In this document: one piece after another, positions 18,103-27,556 of the stretch | Layout: each line of letters begins with the position of its first letter | How positions within the stretch are numbered: position 1 is the first letter of the stretch | Origin: Nevskia sp. | GTDB lineage: Bacteria > Pseudomonadota > Gammaproteobacteria > Nevskiales > Nevskiaceae | Length of the DNA stretch: 44,141 nucleotides | Assembly: GCA_030694365.1 (NCBI GenBank) | Contig: JAUXYM010000103.1 | Span: 1 to 44,141 of the forward strand | Direction: 5' to 3' | The notes under the pieces: model-generated | Databases searched by the model: none | What the model saw: only the letters and a program-made list of their open reading frames with translations | Told to the model about the DNA's origin: nothing | Position numbers and translations under genes: made by a program

Positions 18103-20996
18103 ACGATTCCGTGCAAGACCCGGCCGCAGCGCCGGCCATCGACTACAAGCAGACGCTGAATCTGCCGCAGACCGAGTTCCCGATGCAGGCCGGCCTCGCC
18201 GTGCGCGAGCCGAAGATGCTCGAACAATGGGAAGCCGAAGGCCTGTACGCACAGATCGATCAGGCCACCGCCAGCCGGCCGGACTACTGGTTCATCGACG
18301 GCCCGCCTTACGCGAACGGCGACATCCACATCGGCCACGCGGTCAACAAGGTGCTCAAGGACATGATCGTCAAGGCCGCGCGCCTCGACGGCTTCCACGC
18401 GCCGTTCACGCCGGGCTGGGACTGCCACGGTCTGCCGATCGAACTGCAGGTCGAAAAGAAGTTCGGCAAGGTCGGCGATAAGCTGAACGCCGCCGAATTC
18501 CGCGTCGAGTGCCGCAAGTACGCCAACGAGCAGATCGCCCGCCAGAGGGTCGATTTCAAGCGCCTCGGCGTGCTTGCCGACTGGGAAAAGCCCTATCTGA
18601 CGATGCAGCCGAAGTTCGAGGCAGAACAGCTGCGCGTGCTGTCGCGCATCGTCGCCAATGGTCATGTCACGCGCGGCTTCAAGCCGGTGCACTGGTGCCT
18701 GGATTGCGGCTCGTCGCTGGCCGAAGCGGAGGTCGAGTATCAGGACAAGACCAGCTTCGCGATCGATGTCGGATTCACCTCAACCGACTCAAAGGCGCTG
18801 GCGGAGCTGTTCGGCAGCAGCGGCAGGGTCGGTGGTGATGGGCCGATCAAGTTTCTGATCTGGACCACGACGCCGTGGACCATTCCGGCCAACAAGGCGA
18901 TCTCGGTCAATCCCGAACTCGACTATGTGCTCGTCGAGATGGGCGAACACGGCCGCGTGATCCTTGCCGAAGGCCTGCTCGAAGCCTGTGCCAAGCGCTA
19001 CGGCGTGGCGTCACCGAGCGTGTTCGGTCGCGCCAAGGGCGCGGCACTCGAACGTCAGACCTACACGCATCCCTTCGATGCCGAGGGTGCCGCCAAGCCG
19101 ATCCTCTGCGGCGATCACGTCACGCTCGACGCCGGCACCGGCCTCGTCCACACCGCCCCCGCGCATGGCGTCGACGACTACAACATCGGCGTCGCCAACC
19201 ACATCCCGGTCGAAAGCCCGCTGATGGGCTCGGGCGTCTATGCGGCGGGAACGCCGGTGGTCGGTGGTCTTTACGTCCGCAAGGTCGATGAGCTTGTGCT
19301 CGGTGCCTTGCGCGATGCCGGCGCGCTGATCCATGAAACCAAGTTCACCCACAGCTACCCGCATTGCTGGCGTCACAAGACGCCGCTGATCTTCCGCGCC
19401 ACGCCGCAGTGGTTCGTGTCGATGGATGGCAATGGCCTGCGCCAGCAGGCGCTGGCCGCGATCAGCAAAACCGAGTGGATTCCGGGCTGGGGTGAAGACC
19501 GCATCTGCGGCATGGTCGGCGAGCGTCCGGACTGGTGCATCTCGCGCCAAAGAACATGGGGCGTGCCGCTGGCCTTGCTGGTCCACAAGCAGACGCAGTC
19601 TCCGCATCCGGACGCCGCAGCACTGCTGAACCGGGTCGCCGATGCCGTCGAAGCGAACGGCCTCGAAGCCTGGTTCGGCTCCTCGGTGGCCGACTGGATC
19701 ACGACCGATGCGGACGCCTACGAGAAGTGCCCGGACACGCTCGATGTCTGGTTCGATTCCGGCTCGGTGCATCAGTGCTCGTTTGTCTCGGTGCATCCGG
19801 ACAAGCTCGATGCCGATGGCCTGGCACCGCAGGCCGACATGTACCTCGAAGGCTCGGATCAGCATCGCGGCTGGTTCCAGTCGTCGCTGCTGACCTCGGT
19901 GGCGATGCGGGGTCGCGCGCCTTACAAGGCGGTGCTGACCCACGGCTTCACGGTCGACGAGAAGGGCAGCAAGATGTCGAAGTCGCTGGGCAATGTCGTG
20001 GCGCCGCAGGCGGTGACCAAGACGCTCGGTGCCGACGTGCTGCGCCTCTGGGTGTCTGCCAGCGATTACTCGGGCGAGATCGCGATCAGCGACAAGCTGC
20101 TTTCGCGCATCGCCGACGCCTATCGCCGCATCCGCAATACCGTGCGCTATCTCTTGTCGAACCTGCACGGCTTCGATCCAGCGCAGCACCTGGTCGCGCC
20201 GGATCAGATGCTGTCGATCGACCGCTGGGCGCTGTCCGAGCTGGCGCGCACCCAGGACGAGATCAAGGCGGCCTACGCGGCCAAGCAGTTCCATCAGGTC
20301 TACCAACTGCTGCACAACTACTGCGCCGTGGACCTCGGCAGCCTCTATCTCGACGTGCTGAAAGACCGGCTCTACACCTTGCCGGAAGCAAGCCCGGCGC
20401 GGCGTTCGGCGCAGACCGTGTTGCTGCACATCGCCGAAGCGATGACCCGCTGGATCGCGCCGATCCTGTCGTTCACCGCCGACGAAATCTGGAAGCTGCT
20501 GCCGGGTGATCGCGCGCAGAGCGTGTTCATCCAGACCTGGTATTCGGTGCCGGTGGCGTCCCGCCATGCAGTGGCTGACGATGACTGGGCGAGCCTGCTG
20601 GCGGCCCGCGAAGCCGTGAAGAAGGAGCTGGAAACCCTGCGCGCCGCCGGCACCATCGGCTCGGCGCTCGATGCCGATGTCGCGATCTATGCGGACGGTG
20701 CTGCGCTCGATGCGCTGAGCACGCTGAGCGACGAACTGCGTTTCTGGCTCATCACCTCGGACGCGTCGGCGCAGCCGCTGGCGCTGAAGCCGGCAACGGC
20801 CAGCGTGGCGAAGCTCAACAATGGTCAGACGATCTGGATCGCTGCGACGCCGACCACGGCCGACAAGTGCGGCCGCTGCTGGCATCGCCGACCGGATGTC
20901 GGCTCGCATGCCGCGCATCCAGCGCTGTGCGGTCGTTGCATCGACAATATTGCTGCGGTGGGCGACGGTGCCGGTGAGGTTCGCCTTCATGTCTGA
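18099..20996 (+). CDS. ileS: Isoleucyl-tRNA synthetase
   Basis: Class I synthetase that charges tRNA-Ile, with an editing domain that removes valine. 965 residues. HIGH motif HIGH at 77-80 (PPYANGDIHIGH), editing CP1 domain about 190-400, KMSKS at 625-629, and a C-terminal zinc site with C924, C927, C944 and C947 (CGRCW ... CGRC), as in bacterial type-1 IleRS. The start is GTG at 18099, overlapping the ribF stop (GTGA), which suggests coupled translation. A second in-frame GTG lies four codons further. It overlaps lspA by 8 bases. Confidence 0.97.
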   Translation: MNDSVQDPAAAPAIDYKQTLNLPQTEFPMQAGLAVREPKMLEQWEAEGLYAQIDQATASRPDYWFIDGPPYANGDIHIGHAVNKVLKDMIVKAARLDGFHAPFTPGWDCHGLPIELQVEKKFGKVGDKLNAAEFRVECRKYANEQIARQRVDFKRLGVLADWEKPYLTMQPKFEAEQLRVLSRIVANGHVTRGFKPVHWCLDCGSSLAEAEVEYQDKTSFAIDVGFTSTDSKALAELFGSSGRVGGDGPIKFLIWTTTPWTIPANKAISVNPELDYVLVEMGEHGRVILAEGLLEACAKRYGVASPSVFGRAKGAALERQTYTHPFDAEGAAKPILCGDHVTLDAGTGLVHTAPAHGVDDYNIGVANHIPVESPLMGSGVYAAGTPVVGGLYVRKVDELVLGALRDAGALIHETKFTHSYPHCWRHKTPLIFRATPQWFVSMDGNGLRQQALAAISKTEWIPGWGEDRICGMVGERPDWCISRQRTWGVPLALLVHKQTQSPHPDAAALLNRVADAVEANGLEAWFGSSVADWITTDADAYEKCPDTLDVWFDSGSVHQCSFVSVHPDKLDADGLAPQADMYLEGSDQHRGWFQSSLLTSVAMRGRAPYKAVLTHGFTVDEKGSKMSKSLGNVVAPQAVTKTLGADVLRLWVSASDYSGEIAISDKLLSRIADAYRRIRNTVRYLLSNLHGFDPAQHLVAPDQMLSIDRWALSELARTQDEIKAAYAAKQFHQVYQLLHNYCAVDLGSLYLDVLKDRLYTLPEASPARRSAQTVLLHIAEAMTRWIAPILSFTADEIWKLLPGDRAQSVFIQTWYSVPVASRHAVADDDWASLLAAREAVKKELETLRAAGTIGSALDADVAIYADGAALDALSTLSDELRFWLITSDASAQPLALKPATASVAKLNNGQTIWIAATPTTADKCGRCWHRRPDVGSHAAHPALCGRCIDNIAAVGDGAGEVRLHV

Positions 20997-21498
20997 GACA
21001 CAGGTGAAGCCGCCGTTCGACAATCTGCGCCTGCTGTGGATTGCCGCTTTCGTGATCGTGGTCGATCAGATTGCCAAGTATTTCGTTGGTAAGGCGCTGC
21101 TGCTGTACGACTCGATTCCGGTGATCGCCCACTTCAATTTGGTCCGCCTGCACAACACCGGTGCGGCGTTCTCGATGCTGAATCAGGCACCGGCGGCGAT
21201 GTTCATCCTGCTCAGCGTGGCGGTCAGCATCGGCATCCTGTGGTGGCTGCGCGCCAACCGTCACGGCCAGGTGCTGAACGCGCTGGCCTTCGTGTTCGTG
21301 CTCGGTGGGGCGCTCGGCAATGCCATCGATCGGGCGACGCGTGGCTACGTGCTCGACTTCATCCAGTTCTTCGTCGGCGACTGGCATTTCGCCGCGTTCA
21401 ATGTCGCCGACATGGCGATCACACTCGGTGCCGGCCTGATGGTGGTCGACCTGCTGGTGCAGGGCTTGAGCCGGACCAAGCCAGAGACGAAAGCCTAG
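20989..21498 (+). CDS. lspA: Lipoprotein signal peptidase II
   Basis: Inner-membrane aspartyl protease that cleaves prolipoprotein signal peptides. 169 residues, four membrane segments. The catalytic aspartates are D123 (GYVLDFIQF) and D141 (FNVADMAI), in the same positions as in E. coli. The conserved LVRLHNTGAAFSML and GGALGNAIDR are present. The ATG at 20989 lies inside the end of ileS, giving an 8-base overlap. It converges on the pilin operon, 15 bases from the pilE-A stop, with no terminator visible. Confidence 0.96.
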   Translation: MSETQVKPPFDNLRLLWIAAFVIVVDQIAKYFVGKALLLYDSIPVIAHFNLVRLHNTGAAFSMLNQAPAAMFILLSVAVSIGILWWLRANRHGQVLNALAFVFVLGGALGNAIDRATRGYVLDFIQFFVGDWHFAAFNVADMAITLGAGLMVVDLLVQGLSRTKPETKA

Positions 21499-21513
21499 CT
21501 CAGCGGCGCGGGC

Positions 21514-22020
21514 TCACTTCGCCCAGCACTGCTTGTACATCTGATCGGCGTCGACCGGCGAGGTCGCACCACGCTGGCCGGTGGAATACAGGCACAGCGT
21601 GCCGCAGACGAAATCGCCGGCCACCTGCGAGTTCTGCGGTTCGGCGATCAACACCCAGGAAAACCGCGTCGACGCCGTGGCGTTGGTCGAGCAGCGCGAG
21701 TAGGCAGCGGTGCCGACCCCGGTCAGGCTGACGCGATAGATGCTGCTGCTGGTGGCACCGGTGTGCATCTCGCCGGAGCTGTCGATGTACAGCGCATCGG
21801 CCGGATAACCGAGCAGGCTCAGGCGCGAGGCGTAGGTCTTGCGGTCGCTGAACCAGGCTTCCTGCTGCTGCGAGATCTGACTCAGCACGGTCTTGGCGAC
21901 GACCCGATTGCTGCGCACCGAATACTGCCGGAACGACGGCAGCGCAACGGTCGCCAGAATGGCGACGATGACCACGGCGACCATCAACTCAATCAGCGAA
22001 AAGCCGCGGGTCTGCGACAT
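21514..22020 (-). CDS. pilE: Type IV pilin PilE-like, last gene of minor-pilin operon A
   Basis: Predicted pilin or minor pilin of a type IV pilus, processed by prepilin peptidase PilD. 168 residues. The short leader MSQTRG is followed by FSLIELMVAVVIVAILATVA, with the cleavage Gly, the +1 Phe and Glu5. The C-terminal half has paired cysteines (FVCGTLCLY, plus KQCW), consistent with a disulfide-bonded D-loop. It follows pilY1-A after 36 bases. Its place at the end of a fimT-pilV-W-X-Y1 set favours a minor pilin that helps prime the pilus over the major subunit, but this is not certain. Confidence 0.88.
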   Translation of the reverse strand: MSQTRGFSLIELMVAVVIVAILATVALPSFRQYSVRSNRVVAKTVLSQISQQQEAWFSDRKTYASRLSLLGYPADALYIDSSGEMHTGATSSSIYRVSLTGVGTAAYSRCSTNATASTRFSWVLIAEPQNSQVAGDFVCGTLCLYSTGQRGATSPVDADQMYKQCWAK

Positions 22021-22056
22021 GAATGAGTCGTTCCGTGAATCAGAGTGAAGAGGGCG

Positions 22057-25000
22057 TCATTGTGCCACTGGACGCTCTTCATCTTCGCGGCGCTCGCGCC
22101 AGAACGTGCGATAGATCAGCGGAACGGTAGTGCTGAGCGTCTCGGCGTTGATCACCAGCAACTGCGGCGTCAGCGCCGCCGCTTCACCGGCGATGCCCGG
22201 TGCCTTCGCCAGCGCACTGCGGGGGTAGCCGTCGCCATCGTTGATGAACTGCGTCACCGATGGCCGGCCATCGATCAGGTTGATGCCGTAGAGCCGGCTG
22301 CTGCCTTCACTTGGGCTGCAACTGGTGCCGCCAACCGGCGGCGGCACGAAGCTCGAAAAGCTCACCGTGCTGCCGATGGTCACCGGTGCCGATACCGCTT
22401 TCTCGCCGCTGTTCGGCAGTTGCAGGTGCCAGCCGCTGACGGCGGTCGCGCCGATGGTGCAGGCCGTGCTGCTGGCACTGGCGCAAGCGCTGCTGATGTC
22501 GGTGAGGTTGCTGGTGTGGATCAGCCGGGCATCGGCTTCGCTGGCGATCACGCCGTTGACGCCGGTATCGGTCAGTGTCTTGCCGCTGATCGTGTCGCGG
22601 TCGCGGATCGTGTACAGCGCGTTGACGGTGCCGGTGTTGAACGGATCTTCACGATCGCCGCTGCCAATCACCACGGCATCGAAGCCGCCGCTGGCATCGC
22701 GGCCCGGCGCGTAGTCCGGTGCGTGGAAGAAGCGGCGGTCGCTGGCGTTGGTCGTGTCCGCTGCGGTGCTGCCTGAAGGATGCGTGCGGCCGAGGCTGGC
22801 GATCGGGCCGATGGTCCAGGCGCTGCGGTCGGCGCCGGGGAAATCGGCGCGCCAGACTCGGCCGCCGGTATCGCCGACATAGAGGCGATCGGTGATGCCG
22901 TCGCCATCGGTATCGAGGGCCGAGACATCGGAAGCGATGCTGTCCTGCAGCAGCGGATGGCGGAAGCTGCGGGTAGTCGAGTCGTAGGCGGTGATGCTGG
23001 TGCCGGCGCTGCGGTTGGCTTTCCAGATCAACTCACCGGTCACCGCATCGACGATGAACACGGCATTGCCGCTGCTGTCATCGACGCCGACCTGGGCGCT
23101 GGCCAAGGCATTGCGGCTGTTGTTCAAGTCCTTGCCGCTGCGCACGCCGCTGGCATTGACGCCGCCGTTGTAGCCGCCGCCGAACAGCAGGACTGGCCGG
23201 GTGACCACGGTGCTGGGCCCGGTGCTGATGTTCATGCGGCCGACCACGGGCGAGCCGAAGCTCATCGCCAGTTCGGCGAACTGCGTCGCCGAGCCGCTGA
23301 TCAGGCCGGGTGCCGACGCGGTGGCGCTGTACAGGCCGTCCGGGCCGATCCGCCACATCAGGCTCGGCAGGTCCGGGTTGGTGATGTCGAGGCCGTAGTA
23401 GTAGCGGCCGCCGCGGCGCAGGCCGAAGAACGCGTAGGCGTGATCGTTGGCATTGCTGGCGTTGATGACGCCATCGCTAGTGCCGCCTTCGGTCAGCGTG
23501 CTGCTGGTGCCGCGATCGATGATCAGCACCGACGGCGCGCCGTCGACGCCATAGGGAAACTGCGGCGTGTACTGGTCGTCGCGCAGGATCTTCAGGCTGG
23601 GCATTGTCGCGCGCGGCATGAACGCCCAGGTCTCCGCACCGCTCGGGGCGTCGGCGGTGCCGTTGCGCACCGAATGCAGGAAGCCGTCGCTGGAGCCGAA
23701 CAGCACGCGGACATCCGGTGCCGCTGCGGTATAGCCGCTGCGGGCGCCGTAGTTCACCGCCACCGGCCGTGAATGCATCACCGCACCGAGCAGCCACGGC
23801 CGGCCGGTGACGCCGGTCAAGGTGGCACCGGTGCCGACCGGATTCGTCGTGGTGCCGACATTGAAGCCGCGCGCATGCAGCAGCAGTCCGCGGCGCAGCG
23901 TTTCGTCGGCCGCGGTGCTGCCGGTGACGCCGAGATCGATCTTCAGCGCATCGCGCACCGTCTGGCTGTCGGCATCGAGCGCGGCGAGCGAGGGCACATT
24001 GCTGGCGCTGAGCGAGTCGTAGTACAGCAGGCGCCGGCCGTCGGCATTGATGCGGCCTGGGTTGCCGCCGCCGCCGAACTGGTAGCCGGGGATGTTCTGG
24101 CCGGCACCGCCAAGCTGGGTGTTGCGGCCGTCGGCGCTGGCGCTGCCGAGCTGGCTGCCGTTGGTCCAGACGGTCAGCGCGCTGCTGGCGATACGGCCGT
24201 CGGTAGTGGAGATCGCCGCGGTGCCGCTGGCGTCGCGGAAAGCCAGCACGCCAGCGCTGTTCTTCGCGTATTGCAGGCGTTTGAGGTTGCCGGTCCAGCC
24301 CGGCTTCTGGCTGGCCTTCGGCTGGAACTGGGCGAAGAAGCTCGGTTCCAGCAGACCGTTGGCCGAGGTCCGGCTGGTGGCGACCACGGCCGAAACCAGC
24401 GAGGCGTCGACGACCAAGGTCGGCTTGAGCAGGGAGGCGAAGGTTTGCCCGAGCCCGAGCAGCCCGAGGCTGTTGGCATAGGACAGCACGGTGGCCCCGG
24501 TATTGGCTAGGGTCGCGGTGCTGGTCAGCAGGTTCTGGATCAGGAAGAACGAATTCAGATCGATGTCGTTGTTGTTTATGTCCTTGAACGAGTTCGGGCT
24601 CGAGGTCAGGCGCACGACATCGCCGAGCGTGATCGCACCTGTGGCTGGAAGACCAGGCAACTGCGTGCGCAGCAGTGCATCGGATTCGCTGTCGCGGATG
24701 TTGTTGGTCAGCATCGCGTTGATCACGTTGACCGTGCGGCAGGCCAGCGGCGGCTGCGCATAGTTGCCGTTGGCCAGCTCGACCTGAGGTCTGCTGTCGC
24801 GGGTCAACAGGCCGGTGAGGCCGTCCCAGCGGGCGAGTGGGCCGTTGTAGATGGCCGTGCCGCCGAGGTACTGGATCAGCTCGGCATAAACCTCTTTGCC
24901 CTGATAAGGCGGCAGCAATTGCGTCGGCGTGGTCACCGCTGTGCTGAGGATCGCGGTTACTGAATTCAGCAGATTGGTAGGATTCAAGGCGCTGGTCAGC

Positions 25001-25953
25001 TTATTGGCAACGATGCCGAGAACTGAGGCAACGGTGCCTTCGCTATTGGGATCGACAGGAACTGCCGGACCGACCAGCTTGGTGAAGCCGACCAGGACGT
25101 AGGCACCGTTGCTGCAATTGGCGGAGTTCCGTCGCGTTGTTACGAATCCACCCAAGTCCTTGTCAATGCAATTACTGGAGGGTGCGCCGCCGGCGGTCGC
25201 TCGGTCTGCGTGCGACAGCATGATCGCGACGTTGGTGTTGATCAGGTTGTTGAGGATCGATTCCAGCACCGAGATCAGGCCGACCTGGCCAAGATTCAGG
25301 ATGCCGCTGAAGGTGCTGTTGAGCAGACCGATGACCGTTCCCGGAAGCTGGCCCACCACCGTGGTCAGCAGCGGGCTCAGCAGGCCGGTGACTAGCTGTC
25401 CGACGAAGCCGCTCAGCAACGGGTTGATGATGCTGCCGAGCAGCGGAATGCCCAGCAGGAAGTTCAGCGTGCCGCAAGTAAGCGCCGAAACCCCCTGGAG
25501 CAGGGGCGCCAGCAGGAATCCAACGAGCGGGAGTTGGACGACCGGAGACGCAATTCCCAAGATGCCGTACAGATCGCACAGTGCTCCGGCGCGGCCGGCA
25601 TCGGTGGTTCCGGTGCCGAGCAGCAGCGTGGTCAGAAACTGGGTCGGGTTGCTGGTGATGCCGGCGAGCAGGTCGCTCAGGATGATGCTGTTGGTGATGT
25701 TGAGACAGAGCTGCGGCGCATCCGGATTGTTCGGATTGCTGGTCTGGGTCAGCACGCTGTTGCAGATGCCGAGCAGGTTCAGATCGAGCACGATCACCGT
25801 GTGCGGCGGCTGCAGCGTGTTGGCGAGCGGGTTGTTGTAGATGTCGATATCGTCGGCGCGCGAGGGCAGGCCGACGCACAGCATCATCAGGGTCACCAGG
25901 AACGCCGGGAACCAGCGCCCCGGCTTCATGGAGCGGAGTCGTGACAGGTTCAT
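22057..25953 (-). CDS. pilY1: PilY1-family pilus tip protein A with degenerate vWA-like N-terminus
   Basis: Predicted tip adhesin and assembly factor of the type IV pilus. 1298 residues from the ATG at 25953 (AGGAG upstream, overlapping the pilX-A stop as ATGA). Signal peptide at about 1-33. Mature PilY1 proteins often start with a vWA domain. Here the first strand is VIVLD (D57), but the MIDAS DxSxS reads DLNLL. Residues 128-230 contain no charged side chain and are rich in Leu, Gly and Val. The PilC/PilY1 beta-propeller fills the C-terminal half (GAVMHSRPV, VLFGSSDGFLHS), with a calcium-loop motif DTDGDGITD near residue 1012 followed by RLYVGDTGG. The frame stays open far upstream, but that part overlaps pilX and pilW and is not used. 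Confidence 0.88.
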   Translation of the reverse strand: MNLSRLRSMKPGRWFPAFLVTLMMLCVGLPSRADDIDIYNNPLANTLQPPHTVIVLDLNLLGICNSVLTQTSNPNNPDAPQLCLNITNSIILSDLLAGITSNPTQFLTTLLLGTGTTDAGRAGALCDLYGILGIASPVVQLPLVGFLLAPLLQGVSALTCGTLNFLLGIPLLGSIINPLLSGFVGQLVTGLLSPLLTTVVGQLPGTVIGLLNSTFSGILNLGQVGLISVLESILNNLINTNVAIMLSHADRATAGGAPSSNCIDKDLGGFVTTRRNSANCSNGAYVLVGFTKLVGPAVPVDPNSEGTVASVLGIVANKLTSALNPTNLLNSVTAILSTAVTTPTQLLPPYQGKEVYAELIQYLGGTAIYNGPLARWDGLTGLLTRDSRPQVELANGNYAQPPLACRTVNVINAMLTNNIRDSESDALLRTQLPGLPATGAITLGDVVRLTSSPNSFKDINNNDIDLNSFFLIQNLLTSTATLANTGATVLSYANSLGLLGLGQTFASLLKPTLVVDASLVSAVVATSRTSANGLLEPSFFAQFQPKASQKPGWTGNLKRLQYAKNSAGVLAFRDASGTAAISTTDGRIASSALTVWTNGSQLGSASADGRNTQLGGAGQNIPGYQFGGGGNPGRINADGRRLLYYDSLSASNVPSLAALDADSQTVRDALKIDLGVTGSTAADETLRRGLLLHARGFNVGTTTNPVGTGATLTGVTGRPWLLGAVMHSRPVAVNYGARSGYTAAAPDVRVLFGSSDGFLHSVRNGTADAPSGAETWAFMPRATMPSLKILRDDQYTPQFPYGVDGAPSVLIIDRGTSSTLTEGGTSDGVINASNANDHAYAFFGLRRGGRYYYGLDITNPDLPSLMWRIGPDGLYSATASAPGLISGSATQFAELAMSFGSPVVGRMNISTGPSTVVTRPVLLFGGGYNGGVNASGVRSGKDLNNSRNALASAQVGVDDSSGNAVFIVDAVTGELIWKANRSAGTSITAYDSTTRSFRHPLLQDSIASDVSALDTDGDGITDRLYVGDTGGRVWRADFPGADRSAWTIGPIASLGRTHPSGSTAADTTNASDRRFFHAPDYAPGRDASGGFDAVVIGSGDREDPFNTGTVNALYTIRDRDTISGKTLTDTGVNGVIASEADARLIHTSNLTDISSACASASSTACTIGATAVSGWHLQLPNSGEKAVSAPVTIGSTVSFSSFVPPPVGGTSCSPSEGSSRLYGINLIDGRPSVTQFINDGDGYPRSALAKAPGIAGEAAALTPQLLVINAETLSTTVPLIYRTFWRERREDEERPVAQ

Positions 25954-26495
25954 TGGTAGCTCACTCCTGTCGGTTTCGCATGCAGCTTCAGCACGCCTTG
26001 CACGACTTCGGCGGCGCCGAAGCCATCCACCGAATGGTCGTAGCCGCCGGTCACCGTGAACCGTGCGTAGTCGTAGGAACGGCCGCTGTTGCCGGCACCG
26101 CGCAGCGCGGCAGCGCTGAGGAATTCCGGGTCTTCGCGAAGCACCCGGGCGTAGGTCCAGGCTTGCAGCGCGGTGTCGCCGGGTGCGGCGAGGCTGGGCG
26201 AGGAGCAGGTGAACGGCAGGCTGTCCGGGCCTAAGCCGCTGCTGCCCGGCACGTAGCAGGCGCTGAAGCCGGGGCCGTTGCCGACGGTCAGATTGCCGTC
26301 GTTCTGGGTGACGCCGTCGGCGATCGCCTGGGCCGACTGCAGCGCGTTGACCCGGCTTTCGGCGTTCTGCGACAGGCGCAGCTCGGTCTTGCTGCCGCGC
26401 ATCGCGGCGAGGCCGAGCAGGGTCAGCACGCTGAGGATCAGCAGCGCCGTTGCCAGCGCGGCACCGCTCTGCTGACCTCTCGTCGAACGCTTCAT
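25950..26495 (-). CDS. pilX: Minor pilin PilX (operon A)
   Basis: 181 residues. N-terminus MKRSTRGQQSG then AALATALLILSVLTLLGLAA and RGSKTELRLSQNAESRVNAL, matching the PilX N-terminal family, which lacks Glu5. In P. aeruginosa, PilX joins PilV, PilW, FimU and PilE in the priming complex that carries PilY1. Here it lies directly before pilY1-A and overlaps both neighbours by 4 bases (ATGA), so translation is probably coupled. Sequence similarity to the operon B copy is limited to the N-terminal helix and general layout. Confidence 0.88.
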   Translation of the reverse strand: MKRSTRGQQSGAALATALLILSVLTLLGLAAMRGSKTELRLSQNAESRVNALQSAQAIADGVTQNDGNLTVGNGPGFSACYVPGSSGLGPDSLPFTCSSPSLAAPGDTALQAWTYARVLREDPEFLSAAALRGAGNSGRSYDYARFTVTGGYDHSVDGFGAAEVVQGVLKLHAKPTGVSYQ

Positions 26496-27556
26496 CGGGT
26501 CGCTCCGGCCGTGCTGGCACTGCAGGGGCCGAGATCGCCGACCGGATTGCGCAACTGCACGGTCGTCGAATAGACGCGGCGATGGAAGCTGTCGGCCTGG
26601 GCCTGGGTGCGCTGGTAGTCGCCGAAATCGAAGGTCTTGTCGTCGGTGTAGCCGCCGTCGATATCGGTGCTGCGCACCAGCAGCCAGATGCGCGCGGTGA
26701 TCGCGGTCTGAGCCAGCGCGTCGGCGTCGGGGTTCGAGGTGTAGGTGTCGACGACGCAGTCGTTGTCGGCATCCAGCCCCCATTCGATCTGCAGGTTCTC
26801 GACACCATCAGCCAGGCATTCCACCGCCATCGAAGCACCCGCGACCTGTTGCAGTTCCATGCGGCACAGCGCCGGAATGCCATCGCCCGGCGTCTCGGCA
26901 TAGCTGCGGATGAAGTAGACGCGCGGCAGGTATTTCCAGAAGGTCACCGGCGCTTGCAGCGGCGCATCGGTACTGGTGGACATCTGGTAGGTCGCGCTGT
27001 TGCCGTTGTGGATCAGCGAGCCGACCGTGCCATTGGTCTTCAGATAGAAATTTTGCGGACGCAGTTGGACGCTGGAGCCGCTGCTGATGTCAGCCGTTGC
27101 CTGACCCGCGACCCGGCGGATCGCGACGATGTCGGTATTGGCCACCACCGGCGTGGTCGCGGTGCCGAGGCAGGGAAACGCCGTGCTGACCGTGGTCGCC
27201 GACGTGTGATTGCGGAACTCCACCCGCCGTTGCAGCTTGAAAGCCCACCAGGGTGACGTGGCGTCGGCGCCGCAGTCGTTGGTTGGCTGTGTGCCGATCG
27301 CCACCGTGATGTTCGAGGCGCCGTAGATGCCGCCATAGAAGCCGGCCATGCTCAGATCGCGGGCCAGGCTGTCGAGCGCGAAACGCGCGCTGTCCTGCAT
27401 GTGGGCAACGGTTTCGGTCTGCCGGAAGCTGCGGCTGTTCTGGCTGAACACGGCGAGGATCGCCACCAGCACGATCAGGCCGAGGGTGATCGCGATCATC
27501 AGCTCGACCAGCGACAGGCCGCGCTGCTTCGTTGTCGCAATCATCGAGCGTCTCAT
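26492..27556 (-). CDS. pilW: Minor pilin PilW (operon A)
   Basis: 354 residues, long as usual for PilW. Class III leader with Gly before LSLVELMIAITLGLIVLVAI (Glu5 present). The typical PilW C-terminal block is visible: DGVENLQIEWGLDADNDC followed by a VVDTYTSNPDA segment, then ARIWLLVRS and VQLRNPV near the end. The Asp-rich DADNDCVVD resembles a calcium-binding loop but carries a Cys. The ATG at 27556 overlaps the pilV stop; an alternative ATG 12 bases later (MIATTKQRG) would give a shorter leader. Confidence 0.88.
   Translation of the reverse strand: MRRSMIATTKQRGLSLVELMIAITLGLIVLVAILAVFSQNSRSFRQTETVAHMQDSARFALDSLARDLSMAGFYGGIYGASNITVAIGTQPTNDCGADATSPWWAFKLQRRVEFRNHTSATTVSTAFPCLGTATTPVVANTDIVAIRRVAGQATADISSGSSVQLRPQNFYLKTNGTVGSLIHNGNSATYQMSTSTDAPLQAPVTFWKYLPRVYFIRSYAETPGDGIPALCRMELQQVAGASMAVECLADGVENLQIEWGLDADNDCVVDTYTSNPDADALAQTAITARIWLLVRSTDIDGGYTDDKTFDFGDYQRTQAQADSFHRRVYSTTVQLRNPVGDLGPCSASTAGATR

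Noticed and set aside
19011-21023. 670-codon open frame opposite ileS
   Set aside because: Antisense shadow; His/Arg-rich low-information sequence with no domain.
25954-26901. In-frame upstream extension of pilY1-A to 1614 codons
   Set aside because: It runs through pilX and pilW in another frame. The signal peptide, AGGAG and the ATGA overlap place the start at 25953.
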